Source of the DNA: Anaerocolumna sp. MB42-C2 | GTDB lineage: Bacteria > Bacillota > Clostridia > Lachnospirales > Lachnospiraceae | Assembly: GCF_030913705.1 (NCBI RefSeq) | Contig: NZ_CP133190.1 | Span: 434,001-498,000, forward strand | Length of the DNA stretch: 64,000 bases | Direction of reading: 5' to 3' | Shown: positions 26,659 to 36,840 of the stretch, one piece after another | Layout of the letters: each line of letters begins with the position of its first letter | Position numbering within the stretch: the stretch's first letter is position 1 | Program-made: the position numbers and the translations under genes | The notes under the pieces: generated by a model | Database searches by the model: none | Told to the model about the DNA's origin: nothing | Seen by the model: the letters and a program-made list of their open reading frames with translations, nothing else

Positions 26659-28032
26659 TTATATTAATTCTCCTATCAAATCATATTCTTTTGCATCGGT
26701 TACTAAAACATCAACAAAATCACCGGACATTAATTCACCGCGGGCCGAAACGAAGATATATCCGTCAACATTTGGAGCATCCATATAAGTCCTTCCTATA
26801 TATATGCTTCCGTTTGCCATAAACGGATCCTGGTTTTCCAATAATTGATTATCCATCACATCTTCCGGTAATTTACCTTCAATCATAACTTTTAATTTCT
26901 TTCCAATCATATCTTTGGCATGCTCGAAAGCAATCTTTTGTTGTAATTCCATTATTTCAGACTGTCTGCGTTTTTTAATGTGTTTATGGATCTGGTTTTT
27001 CATTTTGGCAGCTGGAGTATCATCTTCTTTTGAATAAGTAAAGACACCTAACCTGTCAAATTTCATCTCCTTTAAAAATCCTTTTAATTCTTCATGGTCT
27101 TCTTCAGTTTCACCCGGAAAACCAGTTATCAAGGTAGTTCTAAGCGCTATATCAGGAATCTTATTACGAAGTTTGGTAATAATCTGTATTAGCTCTTCTT
27201 TGTTGGTTCTTCTGCCCATCTTCTTTAAAATAGTATCACTGGCATGCTGTATTGGCATGTCAAGGTAGTTGCATATTTTATCTTCTGTCCGGATTACTTC
27301 TATCAATTCATCCGTAATTTCTTCCGGATAGGAATAAAGAATCCTAATCCAGTTTAATCCCTCGATTTTACATAATTCTCTTAATAACCTGGGAAGCCTC
27401 TTTTCATTATAGATATCTTTACCGTAAAGGGTAGTTTCCTGCGCAACTAATATTAATTCCTTAACGCCACCCTGTACCAAATTCTCTGCTTCCTTAATCA
27501 GCCGTTCTATGGGGACACTTCTATAATTTCCCCTGATTTTAGGTATAATACAGTAAGTGCAATGTTTATCGCATCCCTCCGCTATTTTTAAGTATGAAAA
27601 ATAACCTCCGGTGGTATTAATTCTTTCTGCATCTACAAATGAAATTTCATCCGGTTCTTTGATTGATACCGTTTTTTCACCTTCCAATACCCGGTTTATC
27701 ACACCTACGATTTCATTATAACTGGAAGTTCCTAAAATAGCATCCACTTCACTGATTTCTTTTTGAATATCTTCTTTATATCTCTGACCTAAACAACCGG
27801 TTACAATTAACCCTTTCAGTTTTCCGGTTTTTTTATACTCGGCCATCTCTAAAATAGTGTTAATACTTTCTTCCTTTGCATCATTTATAAAACAACAGGT
27901 ATTTACTACAATGATATCTGCTTCCTGTTCATCGTTAGTAATCTGATACCCCTTTTCCCGTATTAAGCCTAACATTACCTCGCTGTCCACTAAATTTTTA
28001 TCACAACCTAGTGAAACAAATAATATATTCAT
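26659..28032 (-). CDS. rimO: Ribosomal protein S12 methylthiotransferase RimO
   Basis: A radical-SAM methylthiotransferase (457 aa) that modifies an Asp of ribosomal protein S12. The UPF0004 domain holds three cysteines (SLGCDKN, VVNTCCFI, VTGCLGQRY), the radical-SAM cluster is CDKHCTYCIIP, and a C-terminal TRAM domain ends the protein. DAPNVDGYIFV is RimO-like rather than MiaB-like. A TTG 12 bases upstream lies inside the GGAGG ribosome site, so the ATG at 28032 is used. It leads rimO-pgsA-cinA. Confidence 0.95.
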   Translation of the reverse strand: MNILFVSLGCDKNLVDSEVMLGLIREKGYQITNDEQEADIIVVNTCCFINDAKEESINTILEMAEYKKTGKLKGLIVTGCLGQRYKEDIQKEISEVDAILGTSSYNEIVGVINRVLEGEKTVSIKEPDEISFVDAERINTTGGYFSYLKIAEGCDKHCTYCIIPKIRGNYRSVPIERLIKEAENLVQGGVKELILVAQETTLYGKDIYNEKRLPRLLRELCKIEGLNWIRILYSYPEEITDELIEVIRTEDKICNYLDMPIQHASDTILKKMGRRTNKEELIQIITKLRNKIPDIALRTTLITGFPGETEEDHEELKGFLKEMKFDRLGVFTYSKEDDTPAAKMKNQIHKHIKKRRQSEIMELQQKIAFEHAKDMIGKKLKVMIEGKLPEDVMDNQLLENQDPFMANGSIYIGRTYMDAPNVDGYIFVSARGELMSGDFVDVLVTDAKEYDLIGELI

Positions 28033-28217
28033 GTGTACCTCCAAATAATATAGTAAAAATATTTTTATATATTCAGTGATATTTATTCTTACACTGTTTT
28101 ATTATATATAAAAAATATCATCCTTGACATTTTAACAGTTTTTAAATAAAAAGGAAACTATTATTTTAGTTTCGCATGGGATTAAAATAATATTATCTAT
28201 TTCTAATCTATTTATAA

Positions 28218-28247
28218 TTGACATTTGCCTTGTTTTTGTTATTATTA
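28218..28247 (+). promoter_or_regulatory. Promoter of the 535-residue membrane protein gene
   Basis: TTGACA (28218-28223) and TATTAT (28242-28247) with an 18-base spacer, about 130 bp before the gene. The 345-bp divergent gap to rimO also has a second TTGACA near 28123, but I see no matching -10 for it. Confidence 0.6.
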
Positions 28248-28377
28248 TAGCAAATAAGAAAAGATTGGAGAATCCAGGGCAATGATTTTTCAAATCTTAC
28301 ACACAAAGTTTAAAACTGTTTAATATCTGGTACAAACTTTATATATGCATCATGTATGCATTGAAACGGAGGAATTT

Positions 28378-29985
28378 ATGTTAAAGTCTTTAAAAATATT
28401 TATTTCTATTGTTATTCCATTAATTGCTGCGTACATTTATTATTATATCACATTACCCGCAGTTAATATCCATTCACCAGGATTTTGGTTTTTTATTATC
28501 GGAGCTTTAGTTGTATTCTGCGTTGTAATCGGTTTAATCGCAGCTAATCGGAGTAGCAGCTTATACCGAGGATCGGTTTTAAAAAGCAAACTGTTCACTG
28601 TCCTATCTGGAATCACCATAATCGTTGTATTAATATATATCGTAGGAAGCATCTTATCTTCACCAATGATTAACGCGAAAAAGTACCAGCAGATGTTAAA
28701 AATTAAAGATAGTAATTTTACAGAAGATATAAAAGAAATATCTTTAAACAAAATACCAATCCTGGATAAAGACTCCGCCGCTTTGTTAGGCTCCAGAAAA
28801 ATGGGCAGTATCGTGGAATATGTATCCCAGTTTGAGGTTGGCAACAACTATACCCAGATCAATTTTAAAGGTATTCCCACAAGAGTCTCTCCTTTGCAAT
28901 ACGGAAGTTTCTTTAAATGGATCTCCAACCGTTCAGAGGGTATCCCCGCTTATATGCAGATTGATATGACAACTCAGGAAGTTAATCTGATGAAATTAAC
29001 CAAAGGGATCCATTATTCGGAATCCGAATACTTTGGCAGAAACATTCACCGTTATTTACGTTTTAATTACCCTACCTATATTTTTGATACCATTAATTTT
29101 GAAATTAATGATGAGGGTATCCCCTATTGGATCTGCCCTGTTAAAGATTATACGATTGGATTATTCGGAGGACAGACCATTGGCAAAGTCGTTATGGTAA
29201 ATGCAATTACCGGAGAAACAAAAGATTATTCCGTATCGGACGTACCCAAATGGGTAGACCGGGTTTTTTCAGCCGAACTATTAATTTCCCTGTACGATTA
29301 TTACGGAACCCTTAGGCATGGGTACTGGAATTCCGTAATCAGTCAGAAAGATGCACTGCAGACCACCGATGGTTATAACTATGTTGCCTTAAATGATGAT
29401 GTCTGGGTATATACCGGTGTAACCAGTGTTGCCAGAGATGAATCCAATGTAGGTTTTGTTCTTATGAATCAGCGAACCGCAGAAACCCGTTTTTATCCTG
29501 TATCCGGAGCAGAAGAATATTCTGCCATGGCTTCTGCGGAGGGTCAGGTTCAGCATCTGGGTTATAGGGCCACTTTCCCGCTTTTACTTAATATCGGCGG
29601 TGAACCTTCTTATTTTATAGCTTTAAAAGATGCTGCAGGGCTGGTTAAAAAATATGCTATGGTTAATATATCCCAATATCAGATTGTTGCCATAGGTGAT
29701 ACTGTTAATGAATGTGAAAAAATATATCTGGAATTAATGAAATCTAATAATATTAAAGTGGAAGACACGTCGAACCTCCCGCAAATCACCGGTACTATTA
29801 CAAAAATTGCAGAGGGTGTTGTTGACGGCAATTCCCATTATTATATCCTGTTAAATAGCAGCAATGCAATCTTTGATGTTGAAGTGGTTAATTTTATCAA
29901 TATCATTAAATATAATGTCGGTGATACAATAACTTTCTCTTATTCAGAAGGAACGGAGTCCAATACCGTACTGGGAGTTAAATAA
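28378..29985 (+). CDS. Membrane-anchored protein of unknown function
   Basis: I do not recognise this 535-residue protein. Its first ~100 residues hold three hydrophobic spans (about 5-25, 37-58 and 76-98). A long soluble region of about 430 residues without cysteine clusters or known catalytic motifs follows, and it ends in an OB-like beta-rich part (GTITKIAEGVVDGNSHYYILLNSSNAIFDVEVV). The central part reads like tandem beta-sheet repeats (VVMVNAITGETKDYSVSDVP; FVLMNQRTAETRFYPVSG), reminiscent of PepSY/YpeB-like folds. GGAGG five bases before 28378 sets the start. It is a single gene with a strong terminator. Confidence 0.75.
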   Translation: MLKSLKIFISIVIPLIAAYIYYYITLPAVNIHSPGFWFFIIGALVVFCVVIGLIAANRSSSLYRGSVLKSKLFTVLSGITIIVVLIYIVGSILSSPMINAKKYQQMLKIKDSNFTEDIKEISLNKIPILDKDSAALLGSRKMGSIVEYVSQFEVGNNYTQINFKGIPTRVSPLQYGSFFKWISNRSEGIPAYMQIDMTTQEVNLMKLTKGIHYSESEYFGRNIHRYLRFNYPTYIFDTINFEINDEGIPYWICPVKDYTIGLFGGQTIGKVVMVNAITGETKDYSVSDVPKWVDRVFSAELLISLYDYYGTLRHGYWNSVISQKDALQTTDGYNYVALNDDVWVYTGVTSVARDESNVGFVLMNQRTAETRFYPVSGAEEYSAMASAEGQVQHLGYRATFPLLLNIGGEPSYFIALKDAAGLVKKYAMVNISQYQIVAIGDTVNECEKIYLELMKSNNIKVEDTSNLPQITGTITKIAEGVVDGNSHYYILLNSSNAIFDVEVVNFINIIKYNVGDTITFSYSEGTESNTVLGVK

Positions 29986-30000
29986 ACTTCTATAAAATAA

Positions 30001-30051
30001 AAAGCCTGTTACTGACCAAACAGTTTGTTGAAATGGTCAGTAACAGGCTTT
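30001..30051. terminator. Strong bidirectional terminator
   Basis: A perfect 18-bp stem (AAAGCCTGTTACTGACCA / TGGTCAGTAACAGGCTTT) with T-runs on both sides lies between the convergent 535-aa gene and the 218-aa gene. Confidence 0.92.
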
Positions 30052-30090
30052 TTACTGGTTTTTCTTATACTTATTAATTAGTATTTACCT

Positions 30091-30747
30091 TTATATCTGA
30101 AAAGATTTTATACGTGAATAATAGTTTTTAATTTTCTGAGCATAAGATTGAAAAGGAATTTTCTTCTTATTACTGCATTTACTCATTTTACCCGGACGAT
30201 CATAATCTCCAACAAAAGAAAACTTAATATAATGCTTTATACATTTCATATCCCTGGTTTTATTTAAATTTCTAAGACCTAAATCAAGGTTTTTTCTAAC
30301 ACGTAGCATTGCTTTACTATGATCAATCGTTGTAACCAACCTGCCATCCTGAAAAATAAGTTCCCAAACAACTTTATAGCTGTAGCAGGGAATCTCATCT
30401 TCTGTACCATAATTTTTTATGAAAGTATTACCAATCACAATTGCGCCACTGAATTTTACCGATATCATAATATTATTATACTGCACCGTCTCCGGTCCTT
30501 TTTCAGAATAAAAAGGTTCCGGTTTAATACCGTTTATGATTGGGTAACCAATGTCTCCCGTTATTATTAAGTTCTTTAAATACAATTGATAATCTTTTAT
30601 TTCAAAGTCAGAGTTGTATCTAAAGTTCGGATCGTTTGACCATATTGGCGATATGCCAACGTTTTCCGGTTCAAATATGGTTTTCATATCACATTTTAAA
30701 ATCAAAAAAGTTGATTCATCAGAAATTATAGTATCTTGCGCATCCAT
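30091..30747 (-). CDS. Protein of unknown function, co-transcribed with folD
   Basis: A 218-residue soluble protein I cannot assign. It has no signal peptide or membrane span. It is beta-rich (VQYNNIMISVKFSGAIVIGNTFI; YKVVWELIFQDGRLVTTIDHS) and ends in a strongly basic tail (about 25% Lys/Arg in the last 60 residues), which may bind nucleic acid. It starts 18 bp after the folD stop with AGGAG before the ATG, so the two are almost certainly co-transcribed. A strong terminator follows. Confidence 0.7.
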   Translation of the reverse strand: MDAQDTIISDESTFLILKCDMKTIFEPENVGISPIWSNDPNFRYNSDFEIKDYQLYLKNLIITGDIGYPIINGIKPEPFYSEKGPETVQYNNIMISVKFSGAIVIGNTFIKNYGTEDEIPCYSYKVVWELIFQDGRLVTTIDHSKAMLRVRKNLDLGLRNLNKTRDMKCIKHYIKFSFVGDYDRPGKMSKCSNKKKIPFQSYAQKIKNYYSRIKSFQI

Positions 30748-30765
30748 CCTTCATCTCCTCTACCA

Positions 30766-31605
30766 TTATTTCCGGATACTTTCAACACAATTATTCATAA
30801 GCATGGCTATGGTCATCGGCCCAACTCCTCCTGGTACAGGGGTTATGGCACTGACATGATCAACTACGCTGTTAAAATCCACATCACCGCATAACTTATT
30901 GTTTTCATCTCGGTGAATTCCAACATCTATCACGACAGCCCCCTCTTTTATATAATCCTGATTGATAAATCTTGGTTTGCCGATTGCTACAATCAATATA
31001 TCAGCTCGTCTTGTTACTTCTTTTAAATTTGCTGTCTTGGAATGACATATGGTTACCGTACCGTTTTCTCGTAATAACAATAAAGCCATGGGTTTCCCGA
31101 CGATATTACTTCTTCCTATAACAACACATTCTTTTCCTTCTATTTTGATACCGGAACGTTTTAATAATTGAATTACACCAGAGGGCGTACAGGAAACAAA
31201 ACCCTTTTGTCCAATACTTAAGGCACCGACACTTTGGGGGTGAAATCCATCTACATCTTTATCCGGTGCAATCGTCTGTATCACCAAATCTTCGTTAATA
31301 TGTTTCGGTAGAGGCAGTTGAACTAATATACCATTAACATCGTCTCGTAAATTAAGTTCTTTCACTAGATTCAGAAGCTCTGCTTCTGTTGTTGCTTCCG
31401 GAAGCTCATATGCCAAAGAACGAATTCCTATATATTCACAAGCTTTCTTTTTATTTCCAACATAAACACCGGAAGCCGGATCATTACCTACCTGAATTAC
31501 CGCAAGTGTAATCTGGATTCCCTGAGATTTGAAAACGGATACTTTATCTTTTAATTCATCCTTAATATCCTGGGAAACTTTTTTACCATCAATAATTAAT
31601 GCCAT
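30766..31605 (-). CDS. folD: Methylene-THF dehydrogenase / methenyl-THF cyclohydrolase FolD
   Basis: A bifunctional one-carbon enzyme (279 aa) interconverting 5,10-methylene-, methenyl- and 10-formyl-THF with NAD(P). Active-site Lys lies in SGVYVGNKKKACEYIG. VDGFHP, SCTPSGVIQLL, VVIGRSNIVGKPMALLLL and the C-terminal TPVPGGVGPMTIAML are the family signatures. Together with fhs at 46.7-48.4 kb it covers formate assimilation into the folate pool. AGGTG precedes the ATG. Confidence 0.97.
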   Translation of the reverse strand: MALIIDGKKVSQDIKDELKDKVSVFKSQGIQITLAVIQVGNDPASGVYVGNKKKACEYIGIRSLAYELPEATTEAELLNLVKELNLRDDVNGILVQLPLPKHINEDLVIQTIAPDKDVDGFHPQSVGALSIGQKGFVSCTPSGVIQLLKRSGIKIEGKECVVIGRSNIVGKPMALLLLRENGTVTICHSKTANLKEVTRRADILIVAIGKPRFINQDYIKEGAVVIDVGIHRDENNKLCGDVDFNSVVDHVSAITPVPGGVGPMTIAMLMNNCVESIRK

Positions 31606-31732
31606 TCTAATACACCTAACCTTTCCATTTGATTCCTAATGGGCGCCGCTATGGATTAATCTGAATCGGCAATCTTAACAGCATCCCTATTTCATTTATT
31701 TATAACTTAACTCAATCCAGATAACCCATTGT

Positions 31733-34027
31733 TTATTGTTTATTAATATCACGATAAAAGTTAATTAAACAACCTTTTTCAACGATAACTCTCTCATCAT
31801 CTGTTAGTTCTCCCAGCTTTAAAGTAAATTCCTTCATGTCCTTATTTACTACATATGCCTTGATTTCAGATATTTTATCGATGATAGTTTTTTTAATATC
31901 TTTAATCAAGATGTAATCTCCGTTTTCAAACGGTAATTCTTCCGTTAAAATAAAAGGCAGCATACCCCAGTTAATTAAGTTAGAGCGGTATCTTTTCGTT
32001 GCATATTCTTTTGCAATATTGGCTAAGCCACCAAGAACTTTCTGACAGCTTGCCGCCTGTTCTCTTGCTGAACCGTCTCCCGGTTTTACCGCATAGATAA
32101 CACTTCCGATTTCAGTAGATTTTTCATCAATCTGGAATTTAGTATTAATTTTATCAAAAATATCTTTTATTTCTGCATTGGAATTAAATACATCTTCACC
32201 GTTTATTCTTGCTTTCTCTGCTTTTTGTATTTCTTTCGCACGTCCGACATATGCCGGATCTTTTCTGGATAAGGTGAATTCCGCAAGTCCTAAAGGATTG
32301 GAGCGGTAAGAGGATGTCTCTCCTGATGGAATTAATTCATCCGTGGTAGTAACCGGATCCTGTATAACTGAGACAACTTTTAATACCATATCATCGGTTA
32401 AACAAGATATAGCCGGCCAGTCTACAATTCCAGGCCCAAACTTAACTTCCACGTCGGTATCCGGTCTGCCTGTACCATCATAAACACGATTTTCATATAT
32501 CTTACTGTCAAAGAAATATTTTGGTTTTGAAAATTCAATATCTATATTTTCTGCAGAAGTTAAATAACCTTTGTTAGCAGCTGTTGCAGCAATGGATTTC
32601 GCATCCATTAAAGCTACGGATGCAATCTGTCCGCTGGTAACCTTGGAACCCTCTCTATTCGGGAAGTTTCTGGTGGAATGACGGATACTTAATCCATTAT
32701 TGGGCGGAACATCTCCTGCTCCGAAGCAAGGGCCACAGAAAGCAGTACGGATTGTAGCACCTGTCTCCATTAATTTAGCCGCCACACCATTTTTCACCAA
32801 TTCCATAAAGATAGGCTGGCTCGCCGGATATACACTTAAAGAGAATTCATCCGCCCCGATATATTTACCGTTTAAAATATCTGCCGCATCACATATGTTT
32901 TCAAAACCACCGCCTGCACATCCGGCAATAATACCCTGGTCGATGTACAATTTACCGTTTCTGATTTTATCTCTTAGAGTATATTTAATATTGTTATTAC
33001 CAAGGCTGATTAAAGCTTTCTTCTCAACTTCTTCCAATATATCGGAAAGATTTGCATTAAGTTCATCAATGGTATACACATTGCTTGGATGAAAAGGCAT
33101 TGCAATCATAGGTTTGATTTCTGATAAATCCACATAAATCATACCATTGTAGTACGCTACTTTCTTAGGTTTTAATTCCTTAAATTCATCCGGTCTGTTA
33201 TGGATCTCATAAAATTCCCTAACAGCATCATCTGTGATCCAGATAGAAGAAAGACAAGTTGTTTCCGTGGTCATAACATCAATACCGATACGATAATCCA
33301 CGCTGAGGTTTTTCACACCGTCACCGATAAATTCCATTACCTTATTATTTACATAACCGCCCTCAAATACAGCACCGATAATTGCTAGAGCAACATCCTG
33401 CGGTCCTACGCCTTTCCTTGGTTTACCGGTTAAATAAACGCCAACCACTTCAGGCATATTGATATCATAGGTTCTTGATAAAAGCTGTTTTACTATTTCG
33501 GGCCCCCCCTCACCCATTGCCATGGTACCTAATGCACCATAACGGGTATGACTGTCAGAACCTAAAATCATCTTACCGCCGCCGGCAAGCATTTCACGGG
33601 CAAATTGATGAATAACTGCTTGATGAGGCGGAACATATACTCCACCATACTTTTTCGCACAGGATAAACCAAACATATGATCATCTTCATTTATGGTACC
33701 GCCTACGGCGCATAAACTGTTATGACAGTTAGTAAGTACATAGGGTACGGGAAATTTCTCAAGTCCGCTTGCTCTTGCAGTCTGAATGATACCGACAAAT
33801 GTTATGTCATGAGAAGTTAATTTATCAAATTTAATCTTTAATTTATCCATATTGCCGGATGTATTGTGAGCTTTTAATATATCATATGCCAAAGTATTCC
33901 TGGCAGCTTCCTCCTTTGAATAGCCGACGCCAAGCTTAGCGTTAAGCAGCTCTGCAGATACTTCTTTTTCATCAATTATCTCATTGCCATTTAATACATA
34001 GGCACCTTTTTCATATAATTTAATCAT
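31733..34027 (-). CDS. Aconitase-superfamily hydratase (YbhJ-like)
   Basis: A 764-residue iron-sulfur hydratase of the aconitase superfamily. Fe-S and substrate motifs are visible: [41 protein letters not shown], and [34 protein letters not shown] with two cluster cysteines. The C-terminal swivel part ([13 protein letters not shown]) is present. The sequence resembles the YbhJ-type hydratases common in Lachnospiraceae more than AcnA/AcnB, so citrate/isocitrate specificity is not certain. AAGGAG precedes the ATG. It appears to be a single gene. Confidence 0.83.
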   Translation of the reverse strand: MIKLYEKGAYVLNGNEIIDEKEVSAELLNAKLGVGYSKEEAARNTLAYDILKAHNTSGNMDKLKIKFDKLTSHDITFVGIIQTARASGLEKFPVPYVLTNCHNSLCAVGGTINEDDHMFGLSCAKKYGGVYVPPHQAVIHQFAREMLAGGGKMILGSDSHTRYGALGTMAMGEGGPEIVKQLLSRTYDINMPEVVGVYLTGKPRKGVGPQDVALAIIGAVFEGGYVNNKVMEFIGDGVKNLSVDYRIGIDVMTTETTCLSSIWITDDAVREFYEIHNRPDEFKELKPKKVAYYNGMIYVDLSEIKPMIAMPFHPSNVYTIDELNANLSDILEEVEKKALISLGNNNIKYTLRDKIRNGKLYIDQGIIAGCAGGGFENICDAADILNGKYIGADEFSLSVYPASQPIFMELVKNGVAAKLMETGATIRTAFCGPCFGAGDVPPNNGLSIRHSTRNFPNREGSKVTSGQIASVALMDAKSIAATAANKGYLTSAENIDIEFSKPKYFFDSKIYENRVYDGTGRPDTDVEVKFGPGIVDWPAISCLTDDMVLKVVSVIQDPVTTTDELIPSGETSSYRSNPLGLAEFTLSRKDPAYVGRAKEIQKAEKARINGEDVFNSNAEIKDIFDKINTKFQIDEKSTEIGSVIYAVKPGDGSAREQAASCQKVLGGLANIAKEYATKRYRSNLINWGMLPFILTEELPFENGDYILIKDIKKTIIDKISEIKAYVVNKDMKEFTLKLGELTDDERVIVEKGCLINFYRDINKQ

Positions 34028-34275
34028 ATTTCTTATCTCCTTCTGTGGCTTTTTGTTCCTATGGTATAAAGTTTCACACTGCTTTTTATTAAAAGTTACT
34101 ATGATTGAGTAACAATTTTAACCAGAGAAATCTTATTGTCTCAATGTAAAATTAACATGTCATTCCTAATGATAATATTTATAGAGGAAATAATCAAGAA
34201 TTTTTTATTTTTTTATAAAAAAATTCATTATATATGTATATATATGCATATTCTAATACCTAGGCAGAATAATTT

Positions 34276-34299
34276 AAGGGAAGTCAACCGGCTTCCCTT
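34276..34299 (-). terminator. Weak hairpin terminator after the isomerase-like gene
   Basis: AAGGGAAG/CTTCCCTT with an 8-base loop lies about 80 bp past the stop of the minus-strand isomerase-like gene and is followed by a poor T-tail (TTAAATT). The rest of the 349-bp gap to the hydratase gene is AT-rich and shows no gene. Confidence 0.45.
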
Positions 34300-34376
34300 A
34301 GTGCTATATTTATCTTATAATATATTCCAGTCAAAACCTTGCCACCCTTTCACAATACTTACATATAACAGTTGTT

Positions 34377-35228
34377 TTATCCCTCCTTTGCGGAGATATT
34401 TTGATAAATTTCTTCTAAGTATTTTCTGGCAGTAACTGACTCAGAAGGTTTAGTACCTTCTAACAACACATGTATAAACGGCTTTTGCTTTTTTATAAAC
34501 GCTAATAATAATTCATGATGAAAAGAACCGCATCCTGTAGCAGTTTCCACAATCTCTTTATTCTCTACACGAAAATCCTTAGAATGTATCGCTGCAATGT
34601 CTTTGCCAAATAATTGAAAAGCACCTTTTATTATGTCGTCCTGTTCCTTATAATTATCATAACTCAAAAGGTTCACAGGATCGAAAATAATCTGCAGATT
34701 TGGAGATTTCACTTCACTAATAACTCTGTATGTACGCTCCAGATTAGATACGATATGTTTATATACAGGCTCTATACCGATAATAACACCCATTTTTTCC
34801 GCATAATCCACTAATCTCTTAATATTTTCAATAAATATATCCAATGCTGCTTCCGAATGATTGGATTTTTTAAAAGTATAATCCGGGTTAAGCGATCCAG
34901 TCTCGGTCCCAACCATACCGCAGCTAAGAAGACTGGCAAATCGGATATGGGTTTTATATGCCTCCAATATTTGTTTGCGTTCCTGATCTATTAGATTCGT
35001 TAGATTTAGGTAACACCCGAGAACCGCAATATCCACTTTATTCTTTGCAAATATTTCCTTAATATAGAAAGCCATACCGGGAGTCATGGCATCTATATCG
35101 ACATTAAATTCAGAAATCGCTTTCTTTACGGCAAGCTGGGCACAGCAAAACCCTTTGCTACTTATATTCTGAATCATTTCCTCAAAAGGTGCTCTCTCCA
35201 TATCGTGTACACGTATACCAATCCTCAT
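34377..35228 (-). CDS. Xylose-isomerase-like TIM-barrel sugar isomerase/epimerase
   Basis: A 283-residue AP-endonuclease-2-type barrel. Putative metal ligands are Glu in VIIGIEPVYKH, Asp in IIFDPVNLL, His in AAIHSKDF and Glu in VLLEGTKPSES, the usual set for ketose epimerases and hydroxypyruvate-isomerase relatives. It lies 115 bp downstream of uxaA on the same strand, so it may isomerise an intermediate or side product of uronate breakdown; the substrate is unknown. AGGAGG precedes the ATG. Confidence 0.78.
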   Translation of the reverse strand: MRIGIRVHDMERAPFEEMIQNISSKGFCCAQLAVKKAISEFNVDIDAMTPGMAFYIKEIFAKNKVDIAVLGCYLNLTNLIDQERKQILEAYKTHIRFASLLSCGMVGTETGSLNPDYTFKKSNHSEAALDIFIENIKRLVDYAEKMGVIIGIEPVYKHIVSNLERTYRVISEVKSPNLQIIFDPVNLLSYDNYKEQDDIIKGAFQLFGKDIAAIHSKDFRVENKEIVETATGCGSFHHELLLAFIKKQKPFIHVLLEGTKPSESVTARKYLEEIYQNISAKEG

Positions 35229-35343
35229 ATCTGCTCCTCCCTGTTCTTAACCCTGAAATCCTGTTTACACCAACTGTTCATCTCTAATTTTACTATAATC
35301 GCTTTAAAAATACTACCATTTATTATCAATATAATATATTTAA

Positions 35344-36825
35344 TTAAAGCGTAACACCTTTTTTAAATATAGCCATATCGTGGTATCCCTCTTCTTCTGC
35401 TTTTACTTTTTTTCCGGAAGCCACTTCCATTACATAGTGCAATAACTGCTCTGCTAACTCGTCCATACCGCTGCCCTCCACCAGCTGACCAGCATTAAAA
35501 TCAATCCAATTTGCTTTTTTCATAGACAAAGGTGTATTACTGGCTATTTTCACCGTAGGAACCGGTGCTGCAAACGGTGTTCCCCTGCCTGTAGTAAAAA
35601 GAACAATATGTGCACCAGCTGCAGCTAAAGCAGTTGAAGCAACCAGATCATTACCTGGAGCGCTTAAGAGATTCAATCCTTTTATCTTTACAGTTTCACC
35701 ATATGAAAGTACATCGGAAACCGGTGCATTACCCGATTTCTGAGTACATCCCAAAGATTTATCTTCAAGGGTTGAAATTCCCCCCTTTTTATTACCCGGA
35801 GATGGATTTTCATAAACAGTCTGGTTATTGCTAATATAATATTGTTTGAAATCATTTATTAATCGAACTGTCTTACCAAACAGCTCATTATTCTTACAAC
35901 GGTTCATAAGCAGGGTTTCAGCGCCGAACATTTCGGGTACTTCTGTTAAAATAGTAGTTCCGCCTTTGGAAATAGTTAAATCCGAAAAGACTCCTACCAA
36001 GGGATTGGCTGTAATTCCGGAGAATCCGTCAGAACCGCCGCATTTTAAACCAATGATTAATTCTTCCGCACTTATCTGCTCTCTTTGAAAGGAATCCGTA
36101 TAATCCGCTAAATCCTCTAATAAAGTCATAGCTGCTTCCAACTCATCATCAACATCCTGGCACTGAAGAAATTTAACACGCCTCTCGTCATACTTACCGA
36201 TATAAGGCTTTAATTCAGCAATATTACTATTCTCACAGCCTAATCCTAACACCAGTACCCCGCCGGCATTTGGATGATTGATCATATCTGCCAGTATTTG
36301 TCTGGTATTTTCCTGATCATCCCCCATCTGGGAACAACCGTAGGGGTGGGGGAATGATACGATTCCCTCTATATTATTCCGTACAAGGGATACTGCCTGT
36401 TTCTCTAATGCAGTTGCTATGGAATTGACACAGCCGACAGTTGGTATAATCCATATCTCATTACGGATTCCCACTTTTCCGTCGTTTCTTTTAAAACCCT
36501 GAAAATAGACTTTTTGTGATGGTTTAATATCTTTAACTTCCGGCCGGTATTCATATTCCTGACTTTCATCCAGGGTTGTCTTAATATTATGAGTATGAAC
36601 CCAGCTGCCGATTTTAATGACTTCTTTTGCAACTCCAATGGTTGAACCATATTTAATAATTTTATGATTAAATCCAATCTCTTTAATGGCAAATTTATGA
36701 CCTGCCGGAATTGCCTCTATTAACCGAATACTTTTATCATCTATTGGTATAGTGACTCCCTCCTGCAAATCAGTTAATGCCACAGCCACATTATCCAGTT
36801 TATGAATTCTTATAAATTTCTGCAT
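35344..36825 (-). CDS. uxaA: Altronate dehydratase
   Basis: UxaA (493 aa) dehydrates D-altronate to 2-keto-3-deoxygluconate in galacturonate breakdown. It has the N-terminal SAF domain (HKLDNVAVALTDLQEGVTI; HKFAIKEIGF) and the C-terminal UxaA/GarD domain (SFPHPYGCSQMGDDQENTRQIL; VLVLGLGCENSN; GLKCGGSDGFSGITANPLVG; LFTTGRGTPFAAPVPTVKIASNTPLS) with its conserved cysteines. The full length is a single polypeptide. It starts 16 bp after uxaB and has AGGAG upstream. Confidence 0.96.
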   Translation of the reverse strand: MQKFIRIHKLDNVAVALTDLQEGVTIPIDDKSIRLIEAIPAGHKFAIKEIGFNHKIIKYGSTIGVAKEVIKIGSWVHTHNIKTTLDESQEYEYRPEVKDIKPSQKVYFQGFKRNDGKVGIRNEIWIIPTVGCVNSIATALEKQAVSLVRNNIEGIVSFPHPYGCSQMGDDQENTRQILADMINHPNAGGVLVLGLGCENSNIAELKPYIGKYDERRVKFLQCQDVDDELEAAMTLLEDLADYTDSFQREQISAEELIIGLKCGGSDGFSGITANPLVGVFSDLTISKGGTTILTEVPEMFGAETLLMNRCKNNELFGKTVRLINDFKQYYISNNQTVYENPSPGNKKGGISTLEDKSLGCTQKSGNAPVSDVLSYGETVKIKGLNLLSAPGNDLVASTALAAAGAHIVLFTTGRGTPFAAPVPTVKIASNTPLSMKKANWIDFNAGQLVEGSGMDELAEQLLHYVMEVASGKKVKAEEEGYHDMAIFKKGVTL

Positions 36826-36840
36826 ATTAGACTCCTATCT

